Positions 8,381 through 15,779 of a stretch of 64,000 nucleotides of DNA are shown one piece after another. Both the position numbers and the translations under genes were made by a program. This DNA is from Polyangium sp. y55x31 (GTDB lineage: Bacteria > Myxococcota_A > Polyangia > Polyangiales > Polyangiaceae), in NCBI RefSeq assembly GCF_029946505.1, contig NZ_JARZHG010000001.1, forward strand, positions 434,001 through 498,000, read 5' to 3'. The notes beneath the pieces were generated by a model that was not told the origin of the DNA, did not search any database, and worked only from the letters and a program-made list of their open reading frames with translations. How positions within the stretch are numbered: position 1 is the stretch's first letter; each line of letters begins with the position of its first letter.

Positions 8381-9163
8381 ATGCACCCCACGCTTCGGCT
8401 CTCGGCAGGTTACGCCGACAAATCCCCGCACCTCAGGGACGAGGTGAAGATCCTCCAGCGCGCGCTCGCGGGCTGGGGGTTCGACGTGAAGCCCGACGGG
8501 CAGTTCGGCCCCGGCACCGAGAGGGCCGTGCGCACCTTTCAACGACGCCAGGGGCTCGTCCCCGACGACGGCATCGTGGGACCGAAGACGTGGGAGGCCC
8601 TGCTCCAGAAGAAGGCCACGCCCGTCGGCACCTCCGTGCGCGACACGCCCATCGTCACGGGCAGCGAGTGCTTCCCGTTCAGCAAGCTCCCCACGGTGAA
8701 CTGGACGAGCTCGCCGCGATCGTTCGGATCACGCCGGAGCGGCGGCACGCGCGCGCATGCGGGCTGCGACCTTTACGCCTCGCTCGGGACGTGGATCCAC
8801 GCCATCGCCGACGGCGAGGTCATCCAGGGCCCGTACCCGTTCTACTGCGAGACGTACGCGCTCGAGGTGCACCACGGATCGTTCGTCATCCGGTACGGCG
8901 AGATTCAGAGGTTCACGACGGTGAAGGCCGGCGACAAGGTCAAGGCGGGGGACCGAATCGCCAAGGTCGGGCACCTCGTGGGCATCAAGGTGCCGAGCGA
9001 CATGCTCCACCTCGAGATGTACAAGGGCAACCTCTCCGGGCCCCTCACGCAACGCTCGGGCGGCGCGAAAACGGCAGACGGCGCGGCCTTCCAGCGCCGC
9101 GCGGACCTCATGGATCCGACCCAGCACCTGCACCGCTGGGCGAGCAATTTGCCCCACGATTGA
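8381..9163 (+). CDS. Peptidoglycan-binding domain plus M23-like (LytM fold) protein
   Basis: 260 residues with no obvious signal peptide. Residues ~18-85 form a PG_binding_1 domain (LRDEVKILQRALAGWGF, DGQFGPGTERAVRTFQ, GIVGPKTWEAL). Residues ~120-245 form an M23/LytM-like fold: the zinc motif HAGCD is intact, followed by VKAGDKVKAGDRIAKVGHL and MLHLEMY. Compared with the usual HLHFE, only the second His remains, and the usual YAHL is YGEI. The zinc triad (His, Asp, His) is therefore present but two auxiliary catalytic His residues are replaced. It could be a variant endopeptidase or a wall-binding protein. It diverges from the BP74-like gene. Lack of a signal suggests export by lysis, another pathway, or a misassigned start. 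Confidence 0.8.
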   Translation: MHPTLRLSAGYADKSPHLRDEVKILQRALAGWGFDVKPDGQFGPGTERAVRTFQRRQGLVPDDGIVGPKTWEALLQKKATPVGTSVRDTPIVTGSECFPFSKLPTVNWTSSPRSFGSRRSGGTRAHAGCDLYASLGTWIHAIADGEVIQGPYPFYCETYALEVHHGSFVIRYGEIQRFTTVKAGDKVKAGDRIAKVGHLVGIKVPSDMLHLEMYKGNLSGPLTQRSGGAKTADGAAFQRRADLMDPTQHLHRWASNLPHD

Positions 9164-9226
9164 CGCTCGTTCGCGGGGCGGACGCGCCGCTTGCCAAGCG
9201 CGGCGGATTCGCTGTACCAAACTTCC

Positions 9227-10864
9227 ATGCGCCCGCGTTTCTCGTCCTTCGCCCTCCTCGTCGCGTCGCTCCTCACCCCCACGCTCGCCGGCTGCGGCGG
9301 CGAAGAATCGAAGCCGCCCGCCACGCCCACGCCCACGCCGATCGCCGACGATCAAGGCAAAGCGACGAACCTCTCGTGCCCCGGCGCGGTCGGGTGCGAA
9401 AAGGCCGAGGGCGACCTGCTCGTCGGCGCCTCGGCGCAGAAGATCACGCCCACGATCGAGACCTGGACCGATACGAACCAGAATGGCCAGTGGGACGAGG
9501 GCGAGGCGTACGAAGACGCGAACGGCAATGGGACGTGGGACGGCATCTGGCTCGCGGGCTTCAGCAATGGCCGCGCCGCGACGGGCGTGCACGACGACGT
9601 CTGGGCGCGCGCGGTCGTCCTCGAGCAAGGCGACGTCTCCGTGGGCATGGTCTCGCTCGACCTCGTCGGGTATTTCCAGCAATACGTGCTCGACATCCGC
9701 AGGGCCGCGGCGGCCGAGGGGCTCGATTTCGATCACATCCTCGTCGCCTCCACGCACGTGCACGAGGCGCGCGACACGATGGGCATGTGGGGCCGCAGCC
9801 CGAGCAGCACGGGCATCGATCCGGCCTACATGGATCTCATCGTCAAGCAAGCCGTCCTCGCGCTGAAGGAGGCGAAGGCGGGCCAGAAGAAGGCCAAGCT
9901 CGTGACCGCGCAGGCAGAGGCGCCGGAGCTCGTGAACGACACGCGAAGGCCTTTCGTGATCGATCAGAACATCACGACGCTGCAGTTCCGGGACGAGAGT
10001 GACGCCGTCCTCACGAACGTGGTGTTCTGGGGCAATCATCCCGAGGCGCTCGGATCGGACAACACCCTCGTCACCTCCGATTACCCGCATTTCCTCCGCG
10101 AGACGATGGAAGCGAAATGGCCGGGGGCGCCGACGGTCTTCTTCAATGGCCCGCTCGGCGGCCTGACGACGACGATCGGGATCGTCGGCTGCCCGGATTT
10201 CAGCGGGATGGAGACGTGCAAGCAGGGGACGTGGGAGCGCGCGGAGTACGTCGGCAAGGGCGCGGCGGAGGCGGCGATCGCGGCGCTCGAAGGCGCGAAT
10301 ACGACGAAGGACGAGGCGCCGTCGCTCGAGGTGCACCGCCGGGCGTTCCTCATGCCGGCGACGAACACCTCGCTCGCGATTGCGGTCCTCTCGGGGCTCA
10401 TGCCGCGCGAGGTCTACTGGTCCGACGGAAAACGCGTGATGGAGGAGGAGCGCCCGGGCATCGGCGTCGGCCTCTTGTTGAACGGCGACGTCGTCATCGC
10501 GACCGAGGTGAACGGCATTCACATCGGCCCGGTGGCGATCGCCACGGTGCCCGGCGAGCTTTACACCGAGCTCTGGCTCCAGAAGCCGGACGGGACCTCG
10601 TACATCGAAAAACCCGAGGGCGCCGATTATCCGGACGCGGTCCCCGAGACGCCGATCCAGGCCATCCTGCCGAAGGACTCCATCAAGGTGATGGTGAACA
10701 ACGCGAACGACGCGGTCGGCTACATCGTCCCGCTGCCTCAATGGGACGCGCTGCCGCCCTTCGATTACGGCGACAACGACGACGCGTATGGCGAGGAGAA
10801 CTCGTCGGGCTACCAGGCCGCGCCGACGATCACGAGCGAATTCGGCAAGATGTACGGCAAGTGA
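9227..10864 (+). CDS. Neutral/alkaline ceramidase-like lipoprotein
   Basis: 545 residues. ATG at 9227 begins a lipoprotein signal ending in LAGC (Cys about residue 22); the longer start at 9191 would add residues ahead of it. After a Pro/Thr linker comes the typical start of the neutral non-lysosomal ceramidase family, with VGASAQKITPT, then FSNGRAATGVHDDVWARA, LVASTHVHEARDTMGMWG, VFWGNHPEALG and VFFNGPLGGL. The His of THVHEA and GNHPE are plausible zinc ligands. Unusually, two Asp/Asn-rich loops (DTNQNGQWDEGE and DANGNGTWDG), like calcium-binding loops, are inserted into the first strand region. Proposed role: hydrolysis of an amide or ester lipid outside the cell; substrate unproven. Confidence 0.8.
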   Translation: MRPRFSSFALLVASLLTPTLAGCGGEESKPPATPTPTPIADDQGKATNLSCPGAVGCEKAEGDLLVGASAQKITPTIETWTDTNQNGQWDEGEAYEDANGNGTWDGIWLAGFSNGRAATGVHDDVWARAVVLEQGDVSVGMVSLDLVGYFQQYVLDIRRAAAAEGLDFDHILVASTHVHEARDTMGMWGRSPSSTGIDPAYMDLIVKQAVLALKEAKAGQKKAKLVTAQAEAPELVNDTRRPFVIDQNITTLQFRDESDAVLTNVVFWGNHPEALGSDNTLVTSDYPHFLRETMEAKWPGAPTVFFNGPLGGLTTTIGIVGCPDFSGMETCKQGTWERAEYVGKGAAEAAIAALEGANTTKDEAPSLEVHRRAFLMPATNTSLAIAVLSGLMPREVYWSDGKRVMEEERPGIGVGLLLNGDVVIATEVNGIHIGPVAIATVPGELYTELWLQKPDGTSYIEKPEGADYPDAVPETPIQAILPKDSIKVMVNNANDAVGYIVPLPQWDALPPFDYGDNDDAYGEENSSGYQAAPTITSEFGKMYGK

Positions 10865-10891
10865 GGCCGCGGGGGCGCGAGCGCCCGGGGC

Positions 10892-11557
10892 TCAGTTCAG
10901 ATCGACGATCCCCCGGCAGCCGAGCTTGTCCCTCACCTTCCAGCAGTCCGGCATTCCCAGAGGCGCCGGCTCCCCCAGCTTGGTCCGGACGCACACGCCC
11001 GGATCTCGATCCGAAACCGAAATGAAAGAGATCTGCCTTCCCGGGCGCCCCGATGCCGAGCAGAGCTCCGCCCTCGCGGGGGAATCCAGGTCGACGATGT
11101 TGGTACAGCGTAACCCCTGGTTGTGAGCCGCGGCCCAGCAATCCGGAACCCCTGGAGGCGCCGGCGTATCGAGCTTGACGCGAATGCACATCTCCGGGTC
11201 GCGGGTCGATTCAGAGACCGTCGCGTTTTGCCTCCCACTCTCCCACGACGCCGAACAGGCCGCGGCCTCGGGGGTGTCCAGGGTGATGATCTTCCGACAG
11301 TTCATGCCGTGATTACGCGCCGCGCGCCAGCAATCCGGAGTCCCCGGAGCCACCGGGATCCCATGCGTGACCCGGAGGCAGACCCCCGGAGCTTGCTGCA
11401 ATTCGGTGACCGTCGCGCCCTGCCTCCCCGCCACGTCCGACGCCGAACAGATCGCCGATTCAGCGCTCGCCGATCCGCTCATGAGGGCAGCCGAAGCCAG
11501 AATCGCGGCGCCCATCCCGAAGCGAAGGATCGTGGTGACTTTGCGAGATTTCATCAT
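10892..11557 (-). CDS. Secreted Cys-containing protein of three tandem ~57-residue repeats
   Basis: 221 residues with a signal peptide (MMKSRKVTTILRFGMGAAI, cleavage after ASA). The mature protein is three copies of one unit: CSAS, then GRQ.ATV-like, a Cys preceding RVK/RVT, a P..PG.PDCW motif, and C..I..LD. Each unit holds four Cys, likely two disulfides. Copies are at about residues 36-90, 92-150 and 153-221; the last is the most divergent and lacks a few residues. ATG at 11557 is favoured over 11563 because GGGGGG lies about eight bases upstream. The unit is not one I can name. It stands alone, converging with the ceramidase-like gene. Confidence 0.7.
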   Translation of the reverse strand: MMKSRKVTTILRFGMGAAILASAALMSGSASAESAICSASDVAGRQGATVTELQQAPGVCLRVTHGIPVAPGTPDCWRAARNHGMNCRKIITLDTPEAAACSASWESGRQNATVSESTRDPEMCIRVKLDTPAPPGVPDCWAAAHNQGLRCTNIVDLDSPARAELCSASGRPGRQISFISVSDRDPGVCVRTKLGEPAPLGMPDCWKVRDKLGCRGIVDLN

Positions 11558-11802
11558 GTGCATCCCCCCCTGATTCCTGTTCTGCGCGGGTGCGCGGCGC
11601 GCGAGCACGGCGCCGCCGAGCGCGAGCCCATCCCACGATGGCTCGGCTCCGCGGATACATATTCGTCCTTGCTCCCATCACAAGGCCCGCGCGGGACGGC
11701 GTGCGGGCGTATGGGTCCCCGGCGCGCTCTCCTCCCTTTTCGCGCTTCCCGACCCTCGCCTTGCCGCCCGAGTGTACGCGCTTTAGCGTCTGCGTCGCGT
11801 GA

Positions 11803-13071
11803 TCACGCCCGCCCGACGACGAAGACCACCGCCGTCGTCGCGCTCCCGCCGATGTTCAGCGTCGCCACGCGTTTCGCCCCCGGCACCTGATTCTCTCCCG
11901 CTTCGCCCGTCACCTGCTTCTGCGCGTCGAGCAGCATCCGAACGCCCGTCGCGCCCACGGGGTGTCCGATGCCCATGAGCCCGCCGCCGGGGTTCACGGG
12001 CAGCTTTCCGCCGCGGAGGACCGTGCCGTCCTCGATGACCCGGAACGGCTCACCCGCCGGGGCGAGGCCGAAATGGTCGATGCCCATGTAATGCGAGATC
12101 GTGAAGCAGTCGTGGACCTCGACGGCCGAGAGCGCGCTCGGCCCCTCGATCCGCGCCCGGGCGAACGCGTCGAGCACCGCGCCGCGCACGTGCGGGAACA
12201 CGTACGGCTCGCCGCGGCTCGCTTCGAGTTTGTCCTTCATACCCATTCGCGCCGTCCGATGCCCGTACCCCTCGATGCGCGCGAGCCCATCCATCGACAC
12301 ACCGCGCCGGCGCGCCCATTCGGCCGCGTACTCCGCCGAAGCGAGCACCACGCAGGCGGAGCCGTCGGTCACGGGGCTCGCGTCGTAGCGGCGCGTGCGG
12401 CCGGCGATCACCGGGTTTTCCTTGTCGTCCTCGGCGAGCGCGCCCTCCGTGAGCGTCCACTTCCGGGTCTGCGCATGGGGGTTGTCCCGGGCATTCTCGT
12501 AGTTGTTCCGGGCCAGCGCCGCGAGGTGCTCGCGCCGGAGCCCGTGACGCCGATCGTATTCCTCGGCCACGTGGCTGAAGAGCTCCGGCCATGGATACGC
12601 GACGCCCTCCGTCTCGCGCGGCACCCACGCGGCCGCGCCGAGCTTTTGCTGGGATTCGAAGCCCGAGAGCGCCCGCATCAGCTCCACGCCGAGGACGAGC
12701 GCGACGTCGTATCGCCCGGCCTGCAAATCCGCCATTGCCGCGAGCGCGGCCACGCCACCCGACGCGCAGGCGGCCTCGTGCCGCGTGATGGGGATTCCCG
12801 CGAGGTCGGGATGCGCCTCGGCGAGCAGCCCGCCGAGGTGGCTCTGGCCCGTGTAGAGCTCGGGAATGAAGCTGCCCACGTGCCCCACCTCGACCTCACG
12901 CGCCTCTACGCCCGTGTGCTCGAGCGCGAGCGTCGCCGCCTCGCCGATCAGATCAAAAAGGCCTTTGCCCTCGCGCGTGACATTTCGAGCGAAATCGGTC
13001 TGGTAGCCGCCGAGGACGAAGACCGGAGGGAGCGCGCGATCACGCGGCGCGACGCGGGGGGAAGCCGTCAT
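11803..13071 (-). CDS. Thiolase-family protein (SCP-x/acetyl-CoA acetyltransferase-like)
   Basis: 422 residues with the thiolase fold throughout. The active-site Cys is in HEAACASGGVA (about residue 101), the catalytic His in MGIGHPVGATG near residue 372, and VEVHDCFTISHYMGIDHFG is the segment typical of SCP-2-type thiolases. The second thiolase Cys, normally in a CxGGG motif, is replaced by Ser in NIGGSATT, as is usual for the SCP-x subgroup and non-decarboxylating relatives. It would catalyse thiolytic cleavage or condensation of acyl-CoAs in fatty acid or sterol side-chain metabolism. No other beta-oxidation gene is next to it, so it is probably a single transcription unit. No clear ribosome site precedes the ATG. 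Confidence 0.88.
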   Translation of the reverse strand: MTASPRVAPRDRALPPVFVLGGYQTDFARNVTREGKGLFDLIGEAATLALEHTGVEAREVEVGHVGSFIPELYTGQSHLGGLLAEAHPDLAGIPITRHEAACASGGVAALAAMADLQAGRYDVALVLGVELMRALSGFESQQKLGAAAWVPRETEGVAYPWPELFSHVAEEYDRRHGLRREHLAALARNNYENARDNPHAQTRKWTLTEGALAEDDKENPVIAGRTRRYDASPVTDGSACVVLASAEYAAEWARRRGVSMDGLARIEGYGHRTARMGMKDKLEASRGEPYVFPHVRGAVLDAFARARIEGPSALSAVEVHDCFTISHYMGIDHFGLAPAGEPFRVIEDGTVLRGGKLPVNPGGGLMGIGHPVGATGVRMLLDAQKQVTGEAGENQVPGAKRVATLNIGGSATTAVVFVVGRA

Positions 13072-13248
13072 GGTGCGACGACTCTACGGCGCCCGCGGCC
13101 CCCGCGGCAAGGGCGTCAGGCGACGCCTCGCGCGTCTTGCCCGGCGTGGCGGCCGCCATCGCCGAAGATGGCGGCCGTCACGGAGGATCGATGAAGTGCT
13201 AGGCCATCCGCGCCCGTTTGCAATGACGCGCGCGATGGCGCCAGCGCA

Positions 13249-13740
13249 TCACCAGAATCCGTCGCAGCCGCCGATGAAGCCGGCGCCGCCGCAGGGGCCG
13301 ATTCCGCAACCTGCCCCGACGAGGCCGCCGCAGGGGCCGATGCCGCCGATGCCGCCGATGAAGCCGCCGCAACCGCCGCCGATGAAGCCGCCGCAGCCGC
13401 CCCAGCCGCCCCAGCCCCCGATCGCGCCGCCGCACGGTCCGCCACAGAAGCCGCCGCGGTAGCCATAGTAGGGGAAGCCGCGCCCCCACCAGTTCGAGAG
13501 CGCTGCGGCATCTTCCGCCGTGGCCTCGTCGCCTTCGTCCGCGACGTCGGCGTTTTCGTCCACTGCGGCCACGCTATTGTCCGTGGCTTCTCCGCTGGCG
13601 TCCGCGACGGATGCAGCCTCGGCGCCGGCGAGATCGTCCTCGGCGGCGTCGGCGAGCTCCGTAGCGCAGCCCGTGCATAGCATGGCAACCGAGGCAGACA
13701 GCGTGAGCAGCAGCGACCCGAGCTTCGACATGGAATGCAT
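13249..13740 (-). CDS. Small lipoprotein with acidic linker and Gly/Cys-rich tail
   Basis: 163 residues. The signal peptide ends at lipobox LCTGC. Residues ~26-85 are strongly acidic (many Asp, Glu, Ala), and the last ~80 residues are Gly/Cys/Ile/Phe-rich: repeated GGCGG, FIGG and GPCGG with about nine Cys. ATG at 13740 has GGGAGG nine bases upstream; another ATG at 13731 is less well placed. No enzymatic domain is visible. The composition resembles secreted metal-binding or structural matrix proteins, but this is inference. The opposite strand carries a Pro-rich open frame that is a shadow of the Gly codons. Confidence 0.65.
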   Translation of the reverse strand: MHSMSKLGSLLLTLSASVAMLCTGCATELADAAEDDLAGAEAASVADASGEATDNSVAAVDENADVADEGDEATAEDAAALSNWWGRGFPYYGYRGGFCGGPCGGAIGGWGGWGGCGGFIGGGCGGFIGGIGGIGPCGGLVGAGCGIGPCGGAGFIGGCDGFW

Positions 13741-14075
13741 AGCTGGTGACCTCCCGTTTCTCTTGGCTCCCTGGACCTCTCCTACGAGGCTGATCCGCGA
13801 GGCTCAGCCGCGTACGGAGGTCGGCCAGGTACCAATTCCTTCGGGCCACTCGGTTCGATGTCCAGTCGTCAGGGCCACGCCCATTCAAACGGGAAATACC
13901 GACGACGGGAATGCGTAATGTCGGCGCGACGGCGGAAGCAGAAGCGGGACGGAAGCGGGAGCGGGGATCTGGGGAACACACTCGGGGACGGAGATCGTAC
14001 CGCCGTGCTCGGCCTCTTCGAGGCCAAACCGTCCTCGCCGTCCTCGGGCGTGGCATTTCGATCGAAGCGACGGCT
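13741..14075. other. 335-base intergenic region without a recognised gene
   Basis: Both flanking genes are on the minus strand, so this holds the leader of the Cys/Gly-rich lipoprotein gene and the 3' end of the oxidase transcript. The part next to 13741 carries the GGGAGG ribosome site of the lipoprotein gene. Short open frames run through it on both strands but none has start, composition and ribosome site together. I see no convincing terminator hairpin. Confidence 0.5.
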
Positions 14076-15560
14076 TCAGTGTGCGTGCGCCGCGACGGGC
14101 GTGCCGACCTGGATATCGGCCATCATCCCGTTCTCGCTGTGCTCCGAGATGTGGCAATGCACCATCCAGCGGCCGTGGTTCTCGAAGTACGTGAGAATCG
14201 TCGCGGTCTCGTTGCCGCGCACCTCGACGGTGTCGCGCAGCCCCGGCTCGAAGACGGGTTTTCCGCCGCGCTCGAGGATCTGAAAGAACTGGCCGTGGAT
14301 GTGGAACGGGTGCCGCGGGCTCACGTTGCTCGACAGCGTGATCTTCACGGGCACGTTGGGCTCGAACGTGTCGAGTAGCACGTGCTCGTGCCCCTCCCCC
14401 ACGTAGGACGGCACGCCATTGATGGTGAATTGCACCTGCCCGTCCACGACCCCGCCCGAGAGCTTCCATTCGTGCGGCGTCGCCTCCACGGACGTCGCGG
14501 GCAACGAGACCTTCGGGTAAACGGGCTCCGGCGTCACGACTTCGCCTTCGATCGTCCCGCGCGCGAGCTCGAACGGCGCCTCGACCACGTTGTCGTTCTC
14601 GTCGAGCACGAGGACGAGGGCTTCGAGCACGATTTCGGTGGCGTCCGGCTTCGGCCGCACCTCGAAATCGTACCGTTGTCCCGGCGCGATCTCGACACGA
14701 TCGAGGGGAAATGCTTCCGGCAAGAGCCCGCCGTCCGTGGAGATCACGCGCGCGTCTGCGCCGCGGATCCGCAGCCCGTACGACAGCGCGTTCGTCGCGA
14801 GCACGAAGCGCCACCGCTCGATGGCCCCGCGCGGGATCGTGAACGTCACGGGGCCCTCACCTCCCTCGCCGTTGATGATCCGGCCATTGGAGAGAAGCCG
14901 GTTGCCCACGCGCCCGGCGCCGATGTCGGGTCCGCTCGTGAGGAAGCCCGAGATCTGGTTGTTCGTGGTCCGGAGCCGGATGTCGTCGCCGACGAAGATC
15001 CGCTCGGCCGAGAACACCGGAAAATCCCGCTCGTGGACCACGATGGCGCCGTAGAGCCCGTATTCGAGCTGCTGGATCTGGTGCAGGTGCGTGTGATACC
15101 AGAACGTGCCGGGGTCGGGGACGACGAAATCGTACGTGAAAGACGCGCCCGGCTGCACCGGGTTCTGGATGACGGGTGAACCATCCATTTGATCCGAGAT
15201 CCGGAGCCCGTGCCAGTGCACGACCGTCTCCTCGGCGAGCTCGTTCTTGAAATGGACGATGACCCGATCGCCGGCCCGCGCGTGGAGCAGCGGCCCCGGG
15301 AATTGATCATTGTAATTGAAGAGCTGTGTCGGTTCGCCCGGGAGGAGCTGCACGGCGTGGGACCGCGCGACCAGGTCGACCTCCACGATGTGGGGGTCCG
15401 GATTCAGGTCCGGCAGGGGCGTGAGCCCCGATACATCGGGGAGCGGCGGCAACTCCGGATGAACGACCTCCCCGCTGAAGGGGCCCGGCGCGTTCGCGTC
15501 GTTCCCGCAGCCCACGAGGATCCCGACAAGGGCAAACGCGCCCATCGTGTAGCGACTCAT
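14076..15560 (-). CDS. Multicopper oxidase lipoprotein
   Basis: 494 residues. A short lipoprotein signal ends in LVGC (Cys about residue 18). The copper ligands are complete: HWHG and YHTHLHQ in the first cupredoxin domain, HPFHIHG and HCHISEHSENGM in the last, giving type 1, 2 and 3 copper sites with Met as the probable axial ligand. Three-domain length fits CueO/laccase/CotA-type enzymes. The C-terminus ends HAH. It should oxidise phenols or metals (Cu+, Fe2+ or Mn2+) at the outer face of the cell. A Fur-box-like AT-rich site lies 33-51 bases upstream of the ATG, and a MopE-type metal-binding lipoprotein gene diverges from the same region. Confidence 0.92.
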   Translation of the reverse strand: MSRYTMGAFALVGILVGCGNDANAPGPFSGEVVHPELPPLPDVSGLTPLPDLNPDPHIVEVDLVARSHAVQLLPGEPTQLFNYNDQFPGPLLHARAGDRVIVHFKNELAEETVVHWHGLRISDQMDGSPVIQNPVQPGASFTYDFVVPDPGTFWYHTHLHQIQQLEYGLYGAIVVHERDFPVFSAERIFVGDDIRLRTTNNQISGFLTSGPDIGAGRVGNRLLSNGRIINGEGGEGPVTFTIPRGAIERWRFVLATNALSYGLRIRGADARVISTDGGLLPEAFPLDRVEIAPGQRYDFEVRPKPDATEIVLEALVLVLDENDNVVEAPFELARGTIEGEVVTPEPVYPKVSLPATSVEATPHEWKLSGGVVDGQVQFTINGVPSYVGEGHEHVLLDTFEPNVPVKITLSSNVSPRHPFHIHGQFFQILERGGKPVFEPGLRDTVEVRGNETATILTYFENHGRWMVHCHISEHSENGMMADIQVGTPVAAHAH

Positions 15561-15592
15561 GGAAAGTGAGGCTACCAGTAGCCGACGTTTCT

Positions 15593-15611
15593 GAAAATGA
15601 AAATCGTCATC
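15593..15611. promoter_or_regulatory. Fur-box-like site between oxidase and MopE-type gene
   Basis: GAAAATGAAAATCGTCATC matches 15 of the 19 positions of the Escherichia coli Fur consensus, in an unusually AT-rich island of this GC-rich window. It lies 33-51 bases upstream of the oxidase ATG and about 170 bases upstream of the divergent lipoprotein ATG. I cannot test genome-wide chance matches or whether this host's Fur uses that consensus. Confidence 0.35.
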
Positions 15612-15779
15612 ATCATGATGGAGTAGCCGTGGTGATACACGCTACACACTACCCGCTCCCCCTCTGCCCCACGGGTTTTTCTGGTGAAACGTCGAGCCCG
15701 CGAAGCGGCAGCACCCGCACTTGCGGCCCTTGCCCGCCTTCCTCTTGACGTCCCGCGCGCATTCGTGTCCCGTCGGGCC

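Noticed and set aside
13070-13462. Pro/Gln-rich plus-strand open frame
   Set aside because: Antisense of the Gly/Cys-rich lipoprotein, which has a lipobox and ribosome site.
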